64,000 nucleotides of DNA from assembly GCF_002013915.1 (NCBI RefSeq), contig NZ_MBTF01000006.1, forward strand, positions 1 to 64,000. The letters are read 5' to 3'. A program made the position numbers and the translations under genes. Positions within the stretch are counted from its first letter, which is position 1, and each line of letters opens with the position of its first letter. The notes under the pieces were generated by a model. That model did no database searches and was not told the DNA's origin. It saw only the letters and a list, made by a program, of their open reading frames with translations. This document shows positions 44,941 through 53,174 of the stretch, in pieces. The stretch is from Mucilaginibacter pedocola. Its GTDB lineage: Bacteria; Bacteroidota; Bacteroidia; Sphingobacteriales; Sphingobacteriaceae.

Positions 44941-45052
44941 CGAAAGCCTCCCGTCATTCATAAAAAACTGGAACCAGTTTTACGGCATTGTGCTTGTATG
45001 GCTGGTTTTTTTAATTATTGTATTTTCGCTCATTACCAATTATTTTGAATGA
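44927..45052 (+). CDS. 41-residue single-helix membrane protein overlapping the symporter start
   Basis: An open frame of 41 codons starting with GTG and ending in TGA that overlaps the next start (ATGA). It encodes KRYSESLPSFIKNWNQF followed by a 20-residue hydrophobic segment and the polar end TNYFE: a single-pass membrane microprotein. The frame overlaps the preceding gene by 14 bases and the symporter by 4, so translation coupling along the three genes is expected. The composition (Trp/Tyr at the membrane edge, Lys/Arg before the helix) is protein-like. Unrecognised beyond this. Confidence 0.7.
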   Translation: MKRYSESLPSFIKNWNQFYGIVLVWLVFLIIVFSLITNYFE

Positions 45053-46743
45053 GCCTTACCGACTGGATAGTTCTTGCCGGCACCTTGCTGGCCATAGTTA
45101 TTTATGGCGTTTTTAAAAGCGGCGCCAATAAAAATATCGACGAGTACCTGGGCAGCCGTTCGTTGCCCTGGTACCACGTTGGGCTATCGGTAATGGCCAC
45201 GCAGGCCAGCGCCATCACTTTTCTTTCGGCACCCGGGCAGGCGTATACCGATGGGATGCGCTTTGTGCAGTTCTATTTCGGGCTGCCGCTGGCCACTATA
45301 GTGCTTTGCGTAACATTTGTGCCCATCTTCCACAAACTGAAGGTTTACACGGCCTATGAGTTTTTAGAAAGCAGGTTCGACCTGAAGACCCGCACGCTCA
45401 CATCGCTGCTGTTCCTTATACAACGCGGGCTATCTACCGGTATCACTATTTACGCTCCTTCTATTATCCTGTCGGGTATATTGCATATCAATACTACCTA
45501 CACCACTTTATTTATAGGCGGGCTGGTGTTGTTTTACACCGTTTATGGGGGCGCCAAGGCGGTATCGTACACCCAGCTACTACAAATGAGCATTATTTTT
45601 GGCGGGATGTTTTTGGCGGGCGCTTTTGTAGTGATGCTGATGCCGGGGGATGTCGGCTTTATTAAGTCGATAAAGCTCGCGGGTAATTTGGGTAAGATGA
45701 ATGTTATCGACTGGAAATTTGACCCCAATAACCGCTACAATATCTGGAGCGGCATCATCGGCGGTTTCTTTTTACAATTGGCCTATTTCGGTACCGACCA
45801 AAGCCAGGTTGGCCGATACCTTACCGGCAGCTCGGTAGAGCAAAGCCGGCTGGGGCTCATTATGAACGGGCTGTTGAAAATACCCATGCAGTTTATGATA
45901 CTGCTGGTTGGCGTGCTGGTTTTCAGCTTTTACCAGTTTAACCAGCCACCTGTTTTTTTTAACAACTACGAGGTTGAGCAAGTAAAGCAGAGCAATTATG
46001 CGCCGCAGTTTAACAAACTGGAAGCCGATTATAACAAAACCTTCGATAAACGAAAAGCCAAAGCCAACGAACTTGCCAAAGCTATAGACGGCCACGATGC
46101 TACAAAAATAAGCCGTGCCAAAACTGAACTGATGGGTCTTAACAAAGCCGCCGGGCAGATACGTAACGACGCCATTGCCGTTATAAAACAAAACAACAGC
46201 AAAGCCAATACGGATGACACCAACTACGTATTCCTCACCTTTGTTACGCAGTATTTGCCGCAAGGGTTAATCGGTTTGCTGATAGCCGTTATATTTTTAG
46301 CCTCCATGGGCTCCACCGCAAGCGGGCTAAACTCGCTGGCATCAACTACCGCGGTAGATATTTATAAGCGCATTGTTAACCCCAACGCGTCCGATAAAAG
46401 CTATGTAAACGCATCGCGCGTGGCAACTATATTTTGGGGGCTGTTTTGTATTGGCATGGCGCTGTATGCAGGTAAAATTGGCAACCTGCTGGAAGCCGTT
46501 AACCTGCTTGGCTCGTATATTTATGGCACAGTGCTTGGCGTTTTTGTTGTGGCCTTCTTCTTCAAAAAAATAAAGGGCACGCCTGTTTTTGTTGCGGCGG
46601 TACTTAGCGAGGCTATTATTTGTTACATGGGCTATAAAAACACGGTGGCTTATTTATGGCTAAACCCCATAGGTTGTTTTATGGTGATCATATTGGCGGC
46701 TATAATTAACCTGTTTATGAAGCCTAAACCACAAACGGCCTAA
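45049..46743 (+). CDS. Sodium:solute symporter (SLC5/SSS family)
   Basis: A 564-residue inner-membrane symporter with about 13-14 transmembrane helices. SSS features are DEYLGSRSLPWYHVGLSVMATQASAITFLSAPGQ near the N-terminus (helix 1 with sodium-site residues), GGAKAVSYTQLLQM, the FLQLAYFGTDQSQVGRY stretch and MGSTASGLNSLASTTAVD, the hallmark late helix. A hydrophilic insert of about 90 residues (about 305-395), rich in Lys/Ala and predicted helical, interrupts the membrane part. The substrate (sugar, sialic acid, vitamin or amino acid) cannot be told. Coupled by ATGA overlap to the preceding microprotein gene. Confidence 0.94.
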   Translation: MSLTDWIVLAGTLLAIVIYGVFKSGANKNIDEYLGSRSLPWYHVGLSVMATQASAITFLSAPGQAYTDGMRFVQFYFGLPLATIVLCVTFVPIFHKLKVYTAYEFLESRFDLKTRTLTSLLFLIQRGLSTGITIYAPSIILSGILHINTTYTTLFIGGLVLFYTVYGGAKAVSYTQLLQMSIIFGGMFLAGAFVVMLMPGDVGFIKSIKLAGNLGKMNVIDWKFDPNNRYNIWSGIIGGFFLQLAYFGTDQSQVGRYLTGSSVEQSRLGLIMNGLLKIPMQFMILLVGVLVFSFYQFNQPPVFFNNYEVEQVKQSNYAPQFNKLEADYNKTFDKRKAKANELAKAIDGHDATKISRAKTELMGLNKAAGQIRNDAIAVIKQNNSKANTDDTNYVFLTFVTQYLPQGLIGLLIAVIFLASMGSTASGLNSLASTTAVDIYKRIVNPNASDKSYVNASRVATIFWGLFCIGMALYAGKIGNLLEAVNLLGSYIYGTVLGVFVVAFFFKKIKGTPVFVAAVLSEAIICYMGYKNTVAYLWLNPIGCFMVIILAAIINLFMKPKPQTA

Positions 46744-46748
46744 AACAA

Positions 46749-46770
46749 AAAAGGCGCGAAGTATCGCGCC
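46749..46770 (-). terminator. Terminator between convergent genes
   Basis: GGCGCGA/TCGCGCC stem with a 4-base loop; a run of six Ts follows on the minus strand. It mainly serves the DUF2911 gene. Confidence 0.75.
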
Positions 46771-46796
46771 TCTATAAAGATCAATCTTTTATTCTC

Positions 46797-47651
46797 TTAA
46801 TTTTTAGCCTGGTTAATTACCGCCTCATTCAATCGAACGTACTCATCATCATTGGTCGCAAGGGCAATTTTAACACCTTCCTGGGCGGTAGCTATGGCTT
46901 TTGCCTTATCACCCATTTTTAACTGGATACGGGCTTTCCATAATTTATACCAGGGGCCATTGGGCTCCATTTGCTCGGCCTCTAAGGCCCATTTCATGGC
47001 CAGGTTAAGGTCCTTATCGTTTTCGTAAAAGTATTGTATGGCATTAAAGTAAGGGCGCTTAGCTTTATCGCCCAGCATTAATTTTTCGATGTTGGCAGTA
47101 ATTTGCGCATCGTCATCGGTTTGCATATGGATAGGCACAGCGGTGTGGTCCCAAACAATATACAAGTCGGTAGATTTGGTGGTAGAGTTTGCAAACTGCA
47201 TGGTAAGCGATTCACGTTTCTCATCAACCGGGCGCGACTTTACTTTGAAACGCAGCAGGTCGTCTTCCTGTTTGTAGCTATACGCACCCCATTGCCTTGC
47301 GGTTTTGTTCAGGATGATGGTCCACTCGTTTTCTTCGGGAATGCTGAACAGTGCGTAGGTACCGGCGGGTACTTTGTTGCCTTCTACAATTACATTTTCG
47401 GTAAACGTAATGGTTGTTGCAGCATTTGCACCCGTACGCCAAACCTGGCCAAACGGGTTTATGCCACCGAATATTTTGCGGCCTTTTACGTTGGGGCGGG
47501 AGTATGTAAGGGTTATTTTACCAAGGCCAAAATCCTGTATAATGGTTTGCGTAGAGCTGGCTTCGGGTATACGGAGTTCCTGTGCAAGGCTGCTGAAAGA
47601 AGTAAAACAGGCAAGCAAAATTGCACAAAGGCAACAATAGGCGTTCTTCAT
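46797..47651 (-). CDS. DUF2911-domain exported protein with TPR-like C-terminus
   Basis: A 284-residue exported protein with a signal peptide ending SLAQ (about 24). The DUF2911 domain (about 30-175) shows TLTYSRPNVKGRKIFGG, GQVWRTGANAATTITF and VPAGTYALFSIP, and is a beta-rich fold of unknown function. The C-terminal 100 residues are helical with AMKWALEAEQMEPNGPWYKLWKARI, resembling one to two TPR units. It is probably periplasmic. Downstream of it a hairpin terminator separates it from the convergent symporter gene. Confidence 0.88.
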   Translation of the reverse strand: MKNAYCCLCAILLACFTSFSSLAQELRIPEASSTQTIIQDFGLGKITLTYSRPNVKGRKIFGGINPFGQVWRTGANAATTITFTENVIVEGNKVPAGTYALFSIPEENEWTIILNKTARQWGAYSYKQEDDLLRFKVKSRPVDEKRESLTMQFANSTTKSTDLYIVWDHTAVPIHMQTDDDAQITANIEKLMLGDKAKRPYFNAIQYFYENDKDLNLAMKWALEAEQMEPNGPWYKLWKARIQLKMGDKAKAIATAQEGVKIALATNDDEYVRLNEAVINQAKN

Positions 47652-47776
47652 TAGTGGCTTAATTTAAACACTAAGGTAACAATTGTTGTATGAATTTTAA
47701 ATGAAATGAATTTTGCGACAGTGTAGTGCAATACAGTAAAAGTAATACAAATGGGAGGGCATCTTCTTTCAAAAAC

Positions 47777-47821
47777 ATTATTAGTTCAACTCTCCACAAT
47801 GGGCGTTTGAACTAATAATGC
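47777..47821. repeat. Perfect 14-base inverted repeat
   Basis: CATTATTAGTTCAA (47777-47790) and TTGAACTAATAATG (47808-47821) around a 17-base loop. No T-tract follows on either strand. It lies between the DUF2911 gene and the broken PLD gene. Confidence 0.7.
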
Positions 47822-47884
47822 CTATTCTTAAATCGCTCCTATATTTTTCCAACTGTTAGTATCAAAAGCTATTAACACCGCGCA

Positions 47885-49582
47885 CTACCCCGAAATAAAA
47901 TACTCCCTTCGTTTCGATTTGTAGCTTTGCCGGTTAAAATGCGACGCGATCCAAGAATTGTCAGGTTTTAAATAGCCGGCATCAGGGTTGTTTTTGTTAT
48001 TCTCTGTAAGTTTTTTGAAAATGTAGCGGGCATAATGATGGTCAAATATCCTCATAAATTCGCCAAAATAAATATCTGCCACTCGCGTATCTCCTCGTAT
48101 AACCAGCATATTTTCATCGTTGATCCGCTGAGATGGCCTACTGAAGTTGGCTGAACCAGTAACTACTATCGGGTCTTCGCTTAGGGGGTCTATGAGCATA
48201 AACTTATTATGAATATAATCGTTTACGTTAAGTGGGTTATCCCGCTCTTCCCGAAAATTGAATAGTGATTTCTTGCCAAAGTGTCCTCCTGCAGCAAAAA
48301 GCACATCGTTGTCCTGGCCAATAATTTCATTTTTGCCAAGGTCGTCATCCTTTACGATATAACGCAACACATCATTTTGTTTTTGTATTACCTTTTGAAA
48401 CACTTCGTCGATATTAAAGGCGAAAGTTATACACATTAATTTTTTTGCACTGTCCATCAAATCGGCGTACCATTGAAGGGTTGTATTATCGTCGTCTTCG
48501 TCCCTTGCACTGAATACCGGAAAAATCGAATTCCTATCCGGTAATCCTTTAGGTATGGGTGAATCTGCTTGGTTAAGTGCCCTTATTTTCCTTGAAGGGA
48601 TGTTTTCTGAAAGATGTTTCCAATATTTCAAGTATGATCGAGCTATATCACTGTCCCATACAATATGGCCAACATTCGATTGTCCAAAAATCCCCCCCGC
48701 TGAAATATTTGTCGACCCGGTCCATACTGCAACTGGTTCATCCTTATGTAATAGCACTATAAATTTATTATGCCTTATACCTTCTGAAACAGTTCTTTTT
48801 ATAACCGCTTTTATTTTGTCGAGGCCGGCAGCTTCGATAGTTTCCAAGCTACTCACCTTATAACTACTTTCGGCATCATATACTATTTTCACATCAGCCC
48901 CGGCTTCGGCACTTTTCGCAAATGCAACAGCTACGGGGAGGTAATGAAATTCATACAAGGCAGCCCTAAGGGAGTATTCTTCACTCTTTGCCAATGCAAT
49001 GAAGCCGGTTAAAGCTTCGAATAAGCCTCGTGAAAGCCATACCATCTCTTTTGAAAAGGGCTCATTTTCATCAGGAGGCGCATTGCCGAATTCCCTTGCA
49101 TAGGCCTGAGAACCAATAACTCCGCGATTAAAGAAAATATCATGGCCTTTTTTATTATCAATAGAATTGCCTTCCGCTTCCATTTCTAACTCCGTATTTA
49201 TCGCAATTTCAAGAGAATTCTCATCATCAAGTTTCATAAACTTTACCGTGCCGTAAGCAGGAACTATTCGAAATGAATAATGATGATTTGCTTTAGCTGT
49301 ATAATCACACCATTGAAACGATTGTATCGGGTGGTCTGAAGTATTAACAGGAGTACCCGGCGCAAGGCCTACGTCCTTATTTTTAAATCGTTTGATACCT
49401 TTCATCCAGTAGCGCTCGGTAGGTACGCCATTTTTATACTCAGTTCGCTCGATTTAGAAACCAAGCAAATTATCGGTATTTACCTGATTAGGCGTTAAAA
49501 AGTCCCAAGCAAGGACTACAACATAAGTGCCGGCATACGCGCGCCCCTTTAACATCGCGTTGGTAATTAATTGTGATCTCAT
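47885..49582 (-). pseudogene. Phospholipase D-like protein gene with an in-frame stop codon
   Basis: The largest intact frame (from ATG 49405) encodes 506 residues with two PLD units: HNKFIVLLHKDE followed by GSTNIS (first HxK), and YIHNKFMLIDP followed by GSANFSRP (second). These act in phosphodiester cleavage or as nuclease. Reading upstream in the same frame shows the rest of the protein: ATG 49582, RAYAGTYVVVLAWDFLTPNQ, NLLGF, then a TAA at 49456-49454, then IERTEYKNGVPTERYWMKG in frame with ATG 49405. The protein looks continuous across the stop, so a recent nonsense mutation or a sequencing error is likely; re-initiation at 49405 could still give the catalytic part. Codon use is more A/T-rich than in neighbouring genes, a hint of transfer. 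Confidence 0.7.
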
Positions 49583-49976
49583 AAGGTTTTAAATTTGCCT
49601 GTTAAGTTACTCAACATTTTCTTTGATTTAGCAAATAATTTTTTATAACATATTAATTTTCTGCGATTTAAATACTTATCAAACTTTATTTCGCAAAATG
49701 ACTGCTACAGGAATCAAAATTACTTGTCACCATAAAAAATAAAAGCCCCCCAGACTTGCTCCGGGGGACTTTCAACCTAAACCTTATCACAATTAACCGG
49801 CAGAGTCGCCGGTCCGTGAAGTATATTACAAATACTATACCAAAATAAAATAAATGTTTAACCGTATTTTATTTGTTACTTAACATGCTGTATTTGCAGT
49901 ATTGACAGCCTTGCTTAGTGTAATTTTTACAGTTAATGTCAGTGGTGTCAGCAAAAACGTCCACACTTGTACACAA
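49583..49976. other. A/T-rich gap with hairpins, no gene seen
   Basis: Nearly 400 bases between the PLD gene and the anti-sigma gene, without a protein-like frame. It holds the terminator at 49732-49772 and a second small hairpin, CCGGC/GCCGG (near 49797-49812), both on the 3' side of the anti-sigma gene. The rest is A/T-rich sequence without recognised features. Confidence 0.5.
49732..49772 (-). terminator. Terminator of the sigma/anti-sigma operon
   Basis: On the minus strand AAAGTCCCCCGG pairs with CTGGGGGGCTTT (with wobble pairs) around a short loop, followed by TATTTTTTA. It lies about 200 bases past the anti-sigma stop. Confidence 0.75.
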
Positions 49977-50486
49977 TTAGTGTTGCTTAACGTCTCGTTT
50001 TCTACGCAAATAAGCATCAAACAAAAATAATCCCATTACCACATCAAAAAACAGGAAACCTTTTACAATGCTTCCCGAGAAGAAACTTTTTACGTGCGTG
50101 GCATCTAACTGCTGGGGTATTTTAACATCAAAAGTGGTATTTCCGCCCCGCACCGTCCAATCCATACTACCGAAGGCAACGCCCAGCAGCACCAGTATCG
50201 AGACGATGAAAAATGCAGCTATACCCCATATGATACGCTTGTTGATAGTTGCTTTAAGCGGTTGCATGGCATTTTCGGTACGGATGCTTTCCATCACATT
50301 GTAGGTAAACGCCATAGATGGCTCGTCCAGTTCCATCGTGCCGAACTCTTCGTTCAGCTTTAGCAGCTCAGCGTACTTTAAGCTATAAGCTTCATCCTGT
50401 GCTATGAGCTTTGTAATGGCCTGCTCCTCGGCGGGTGTGCAGGTGCCATCAATATAACTCCAAAGTTGTTCTTCCATGTGGTTCAT
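49977..50486 (-). CDS. Putative membrane anti-sigma factor
   Basis: A 169-residue single- or double-pass membrane protein. The N-terminal 80 residues (EEQLWSYIDGTCTPAEEQAITKLIAQDEAY) have the helical pattern of cytosolic anti-sigma domains, without the zinc-binding Cys/His set. Hydrophobic segments lie at about 82-105 and 140-157. It overlaps the ECF sigma gene by 4 bases, the usual arrangement. It should hold that sigma factor inactive at the membrane until a signal releases it. Confidence 0.8.
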   Translation of the reverse strand: MNHMEEQLWSYIDGTCTPAEEQAITKLIAQDEAYSLKYAELLKLNEEFGTMELDEPSMAFTYNVMESIRTENAMQPLKATINKRIIWGIAAFFIVSILVLLGVAFGSMDWTVRGGNTTFDVKIPQQLDATHVKSFFSGSIVKGFLFFDVVMGLFLFDAYLRRKRDVKQH

Positions 50487-51070
50487 ATCAACTCCTTAAC
50501 TTCGTGTTTTAAATTGCGCTCCAGCTTTTCTTTCAAACGCTGGCGTGCCCTAAATAGTTTCACCTTTACGGTGTTGGCTTCCATACCCAATGTTTGGGCA
50601 ATTTCTTCCAAACTCTGCTCGCCTTTGTAAAATAAAGTTATTACGGCGGCATCGTCGGGCAGCAACTGCTCAATAGCCTGGTTTAGGTAAAACGACCTCG
50701 ATTTGTTCTCGATGTTGTGCGCATCGTAGGCGCTGGGTTTACCCTCTATCTGTATATAGCCTTCATCATCGTCTATAGATGAAGTATCCACGCGCTTCTT
50801 TCTCAAGAATGTCATGGAAGTTGTATACACTATGCTATACAGCCAAGTACTGAATTTGCTCTGCTGCTGAAAGCTTGCCAAATTGCGGTAAGCCTTCACA
50901 AAGCAATCCTGCGCTATCTCCTCGGCATCTTCGCGGGTCTTTGCAAAACGCATGGCCAGTGTAAACACAAAGCGCTGGTGCCGTTTAACCAGATCGGCAT
51001 AGGCCGCCTGGTTACCCGCCAATGTTTGCTCTATCAATTCTATATCCGAAAGCTTGCTTTGCATATACAA
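50483..51070 (-). CDS. ECF RNA polymerase sigma factor (RpoE-like)
   Basis: A 195-residue ECF sigma factor. Region 2 at about residues 20-90 carries LVKRHQRFVFTLAMRFAKTREDAEEIAQDCFVKAYRNL and FSTWLYSIVYTTSMTFLRKK; region 4 at about 125-185 carries LFYKGEQSLEEIAQTLGMEANTVKVKLFRARQRLKEKL. It is coupled with the following anti-sigma gene. An AATTTACGATTTTAGATTTTCG word repeat lies upstream. Its regulon is unknown; -24 and -10-like ECF sites were not sought genome-wide. Confidence 0.93.
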   Translation of the reverse strand: MYMQSKLSDIELIEQTLAGNQAAYADLVKRHQRFVFTLAMRFAKTREDAEEIAQDCFVKAYRNLASFQQQSKFSTWLYSIVYTTSMTFLRKKRVDTSSIDDDEGYIQIEGKPSAYDAHNIENKSRSFYLNQAIEQLLPDDAAVITLFYKGEQSLEEIAQTLGMEANTVKVKLFRARQRLKEKLERNLKHEVKELI

Positions 51071-51108
51071 CCTCTCTGACTACACGATGGAAGCTTAGGT
51101 TACACTCT

Positions 51109-51142
51109 AATTTACGATTTTAGATTTTCGAATTACGATTTG
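51109..51142. repeat. TTTACGATTTTAGATTT word repeat
   Basis: A short run, AATTTACGATTTTAG followed by ATTTTCGAATTACGATTT, of closely related words in the gap between the ECF sigma gene and arsC. It has the same short-word character as the longer repeats elsewhere. Confidence 0.45.
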
Positions 51143-51187
51143 TATAAATGTACCTCTATTTGAATTGCTTAGCAAAGGAAAAAAAGG

Positions 51188-51607
51188 CTAACCCTTCAGG
51201 TTGTTGTTCACAAAGTTTTGGATGTATTGGCGTATCAGCTCGCGCACGGCGCGGAATTGTTCCATCACCTGTTCTTCGGTACCTTGTGCCTTGGCCGGGT
51301 CGGGGAAGTTGTAGTGTAATTTAACTGCCCGCGTGGGGAAGTAAGGGCAGCTTTCTTTGGCGTTGTCGCAAACGGTTATTACAAAATCGAAATCGACACC
51401 GAGGTATTCGTTCACATTGTTGGAGGTGTGTGAGGAAATATCGATGCCGTCACGCTTCATGATCTCGATGGCGCGCGGGTTAACGCCATGGGTTTCTATA
51501 CCCGCGCTGTAAATGTTGGCTATGTTGCCTGCAAAGTATTTTAAATAACCCTCGGCAATTTGGCTGCGGCAGCTATTGCCGGTGCATAGTACCAGTATAT
51601 TTTTCAT
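51188..51607 (-). CDS. arsC: Arsenate reductase ArsC, thioredoxin-coupled (LMW phosphatase fold)
   Basis: A 139-residue arsenate reductase. The phosphatase-like P-loop is VLCTGNSCRSQ (first Cys near residue 8), and the redox pair is in ITVCDNAKESCPYFP. The AGIETHGVNPRAIEIMKRDGID stretch is typical. It reduces arsenate to arsenite using a dithiol relay with thioredoxin. It is the last gene of the arsenic operon, 9 bases after a small membrane protein gene. Confidence 0.95.
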   Translation of the reverse strand: MKNILVLCTGNSCRSQIAEGYLKYFAGNIANIYSAGIETHGVNPRAIEIMKRDGIDISSHTSNNVNEYLGVDFDFVITVCDNAKESCPYFPTRAVKLHYNFPDPAKAQGTEEQVMEQFRAVRELIRQYIQNFVNNNLKG

Positions 51608-51615
51608 GTAAAGCT

Positions 51616-51786
51616 TTATACAAATAACCAGATGATGTTAATGATGCAAAACTTGGCATCCCAGCCAAATAATAATTGAAGTATGAGTACCGAAGTTGTT
51701 ATGATCAGCGGTTTACGGTATTGATAACCTTTAGTACGCAGCCAGGCCGAAGCGTGGCCGGCACCGTTAAGTGAAGCATTTTTCAT
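51616..51786 (-). CDS. 56-residue membrane protein in the arsenic operon
   Basis: A 56-codon frame that fits between arsM (stop ends 3 bases before its ATG) and arsC (start 9 bases after its stop). It encodes MKNASLNGAGHASAWLRTKG, a basic YQYRKP stretch and a hydrophobic C-terminal half of about 28 residues that could span the membrane once, with one Cys (near residue 47). The spacing to both neighbours is that of a cotranscribed gene. It is shorter than usual annotation limits and is not a family I recognise. A role in arsenic handling is inference from position only. Confidence 0.65.
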   Translation of the reverse strand: MKNASLNGAGHASAWLRTKGYQYRKPLIITTSVLILQLLFGWDAKFCIINIIWLFV

Positions 51787-51788
51787 TA

Positions 51789-52607
51789 TTATACTATTGG
51801 CTTTTCGGCAAATACGGTTACGCTGAATATTCCTGTACTACCTGCCTTAAAGCTTTCCAGCTCCGGTATATCCAGGTATTTGTTCAGGATATCATCGGGT
51901 ATTACAATAACCTTTTCTTTCTGGATGGTTATACCCTTAAAACCATTGTTGGTTATCAGCTGCAGGTAAGCATCTTTCTGAATAGCACCCGCAACGCAGC
52001 CGGCGTACATTTCGGCATCTTGGCGCAAGGCATCAGGCAGGGCGCCAACCAATACAATGTCAGATATACTGAAGTGTCCGCCGGGCTTTAATACACGGTA
52101 GATCTCTTTTAACACTGCATCTTTATTGGGCACCAGGTTTAATACGCAGTTGCTAACAATTACATCTGCCATATCAGATGCTACGGGCATTTCTTCTATA
52201 TCGCCCCGGCGGAACTCCACATTATCAAAGCCCAATTTTGCGGCATTTGCAATGGCTTTTTCTATCATAGCGGGCGTAAAGTCGATACCGATAACCTTAC
52301 CTGTTTCGCCGGTTTCGGCGCGGGCTATAAAGCAATCGTTGCCTGCACCGCTGCCAAGGTCTATCACCACATCGCCTTTTTTTATTTGTGCGAATTGCGT
52401 GGGCAGCCCGCAGCCCAGGCCAAGGTCGGCATCCGGGTTATAACCTTGCATTTCGGTGTAATCGTCGCTCATGATATTATACACCTCGGTTGAGCAGCCA
52501 CCCGCGCCGCAGCACGATGCCTGGTTGGTTTCTTTATCCTGCAAAGCAATGCTGCTATACTTCTGCCTTACAATTTCTTTTAGTTTGTCGTTAGCTTCCA
52601 TATTCAT
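51789..52607 (-). CDS. arsM: Arsenite methyltransferase ArsM
   Basis: A 272-residue SAM-dependent methyltransferase that methylates As(III), leading to volatile or less bound forms. The SAM motif is VIDLGSGAGND, followed by GKVIGIDFTPAMIEKA. Arsenic-binding cysteines are candidates at SCCGAGGC (residues 32, 33 and 38), in LGLGCGLPT (about 66) and in YAGCVAGAI (about 190). The gene is preceded by a palindromic site like that in front of arsR. The frame opens at ATG 52607; ATG 52601 is an alternative. It is cotranscribed with the downstream small gene and arsC. Confidence 0.93.
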   Translation of the reverse strand: MNMEANDKLKEIVRQKYSSIALQDKETNQASCCGAGGCSTEVYNIMSDDYTEMQGYNPDADLGLGCGLPTQFAQIKKGDVVIDLGSGAGNDCFIARAETGETGKVIGIDFTPAMIEKAIANAAKLGFDNVEFRRGDIEEMPVASDMADVIVSNCVLNLVPNKDAVLKEIYRVLKPGGHFSISDIVLVGALPDALRQDAEMYAGCVAGAIQKDAYLQLITNNGFKGITIQKEKVIVIPDDILNKYLDIPELESFKAGSTGIFSVTVFAEKPIV

Positions 52608-52621
52608 TGTAATATTACGAT
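52606..52621 (-). promoter_or_regulatory. Palindromic site upstream of arsM (candidate ArsR operator 2)
   Basis: ATTGTAATATTACGAT on the plus strand, with a perfect 10-base core GTAATATTAC. It matches the arsR promoter site in 14 of 16 positions. It overlaps the arsM start codon. Confidence 0.6.
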
Positions 52622-52639
52622 TGATTTGTGTAAAAAATT

Positions 52640-52969
52640 TTAACAGCAGGTATTACTTACTTTATACGATGCGAAAAGCTTATTTAACTCGTTTTGCAAT
52701 GCTGCCCATGCCTTTGGTTCAATACAGTAGCAAACGCTTACCCCTTCAATAGTGCCCTGTATCAACCCTACTTTTTTTAGTTCTTTTAAGTGCTGCGATA
52801 TGGTAGCCTGCGCCAGGCCCAACTCCAAAACCAGGTCGCCGCAAATACAGGCATTAGCTTTTATCAGTTCCTGCAAAATGGCAATGCGGGCAGGGTGTGC
52901 AATGGCCTTTAATTGGTTGGCCAGTGTGTTCTGCTCTTCGGTATATATTTCTGATTTAGTAACGCCCAT
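52640..52969 (-). CDS. arsR: ArsR-family metalloregulator
   Basis: A 109-residue winged-helix repressor. The core is FA-type IAHPARIAILQELIKANACICGDL, with a Cys pair (C41, C43 approximately) where arsenic binds in ArsR (CVCDL in others), then ATISQHLKELKKVGLIQG and a C-terminal CC. It should release its operator when arsenite binds, so arsM, the small gene and arsC are expressed. The start codon lies 6 bases from the first palindromic site, which overlaps the promoter. Confidence 0.92.
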   Translation of the reverse strand: MGVTKSEIYTEEQNTLANQLKAIAHPARIAILQELIKANACICGDLVLELGLAQATISQHLKELKKVGLIQGTIEGVSVCYCIEPKAWAALQNELNKLFASYKVSNTCC

Positions 52970-52975
52970 ATATCT

Positions 52976-52991
52976 ATCGCAATATTACGAT
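52976..52991 (-). promoter_or_regulatory. Palindromic site at the arsR promoter (candidate ArsR operator 1)
   Basis: ATCGCAATATTACGAT is a near-perfect palindrome (ATCGYAATATTRCGAT). It overlaps the predicted -7 box (TAATATTG on the minus strand, 52987-52980), which has TTG 18 bases upstream (53008-53006), so a bound repressor would block the polymerase. Confidence 0.65.
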
Positions 52992-53008
52992 TAATATTTT
53001 AAATGCAA
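52980..53008 (-). promoter_or_regulatory. Predicted promoter of the arsenic operon
   Basis: Minus-strand TTG-N18-TAATATTG, close to the Bacteroidota TTG-N19-TAnnTTTG pattern with one mismatch. The leader would be only about 5 to 10 bases. Confidence 0.5.
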
Positions 53009-53039
53009 GGGTAAAAGTCGCTTAAAATAAATAACAGGC

Positions 53040-53174
53040 TTATTCTTCTGAGGATCGCATGCGCTGGGACGCGCGCAAAGCAGCTTTCTTCGCGTTTTTA
53101 TCCGCTTCAAGCTTTCTAACCAGCTCCAACACGCGCTGCGAAGGGTTTTTGATATGTAATACTTTGGAAGCCAT
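53040..53174 (-). CDS. Small conserved-looking cytosolic protein
   Basis: A 44-residue protein, MASKVLHIKNPSQRVLELVR followed by a basic helical tail (KLEADKNAKKAALRASQRM). ATG 53174 is chosen because the upstream 16 codons look unrelated. The N-terminal phrase with a helix rich in Leu/Lys has the look of small conserved Bacteroidota proteins, but I cannot name a function. It lies alone upstream of arsR on the same strand. Confidence 0.55.
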   Translation of the reverse strand: MASKVLHIKNPSQRVLELVRKLEADKNAKKAALRASQRMRSSEE

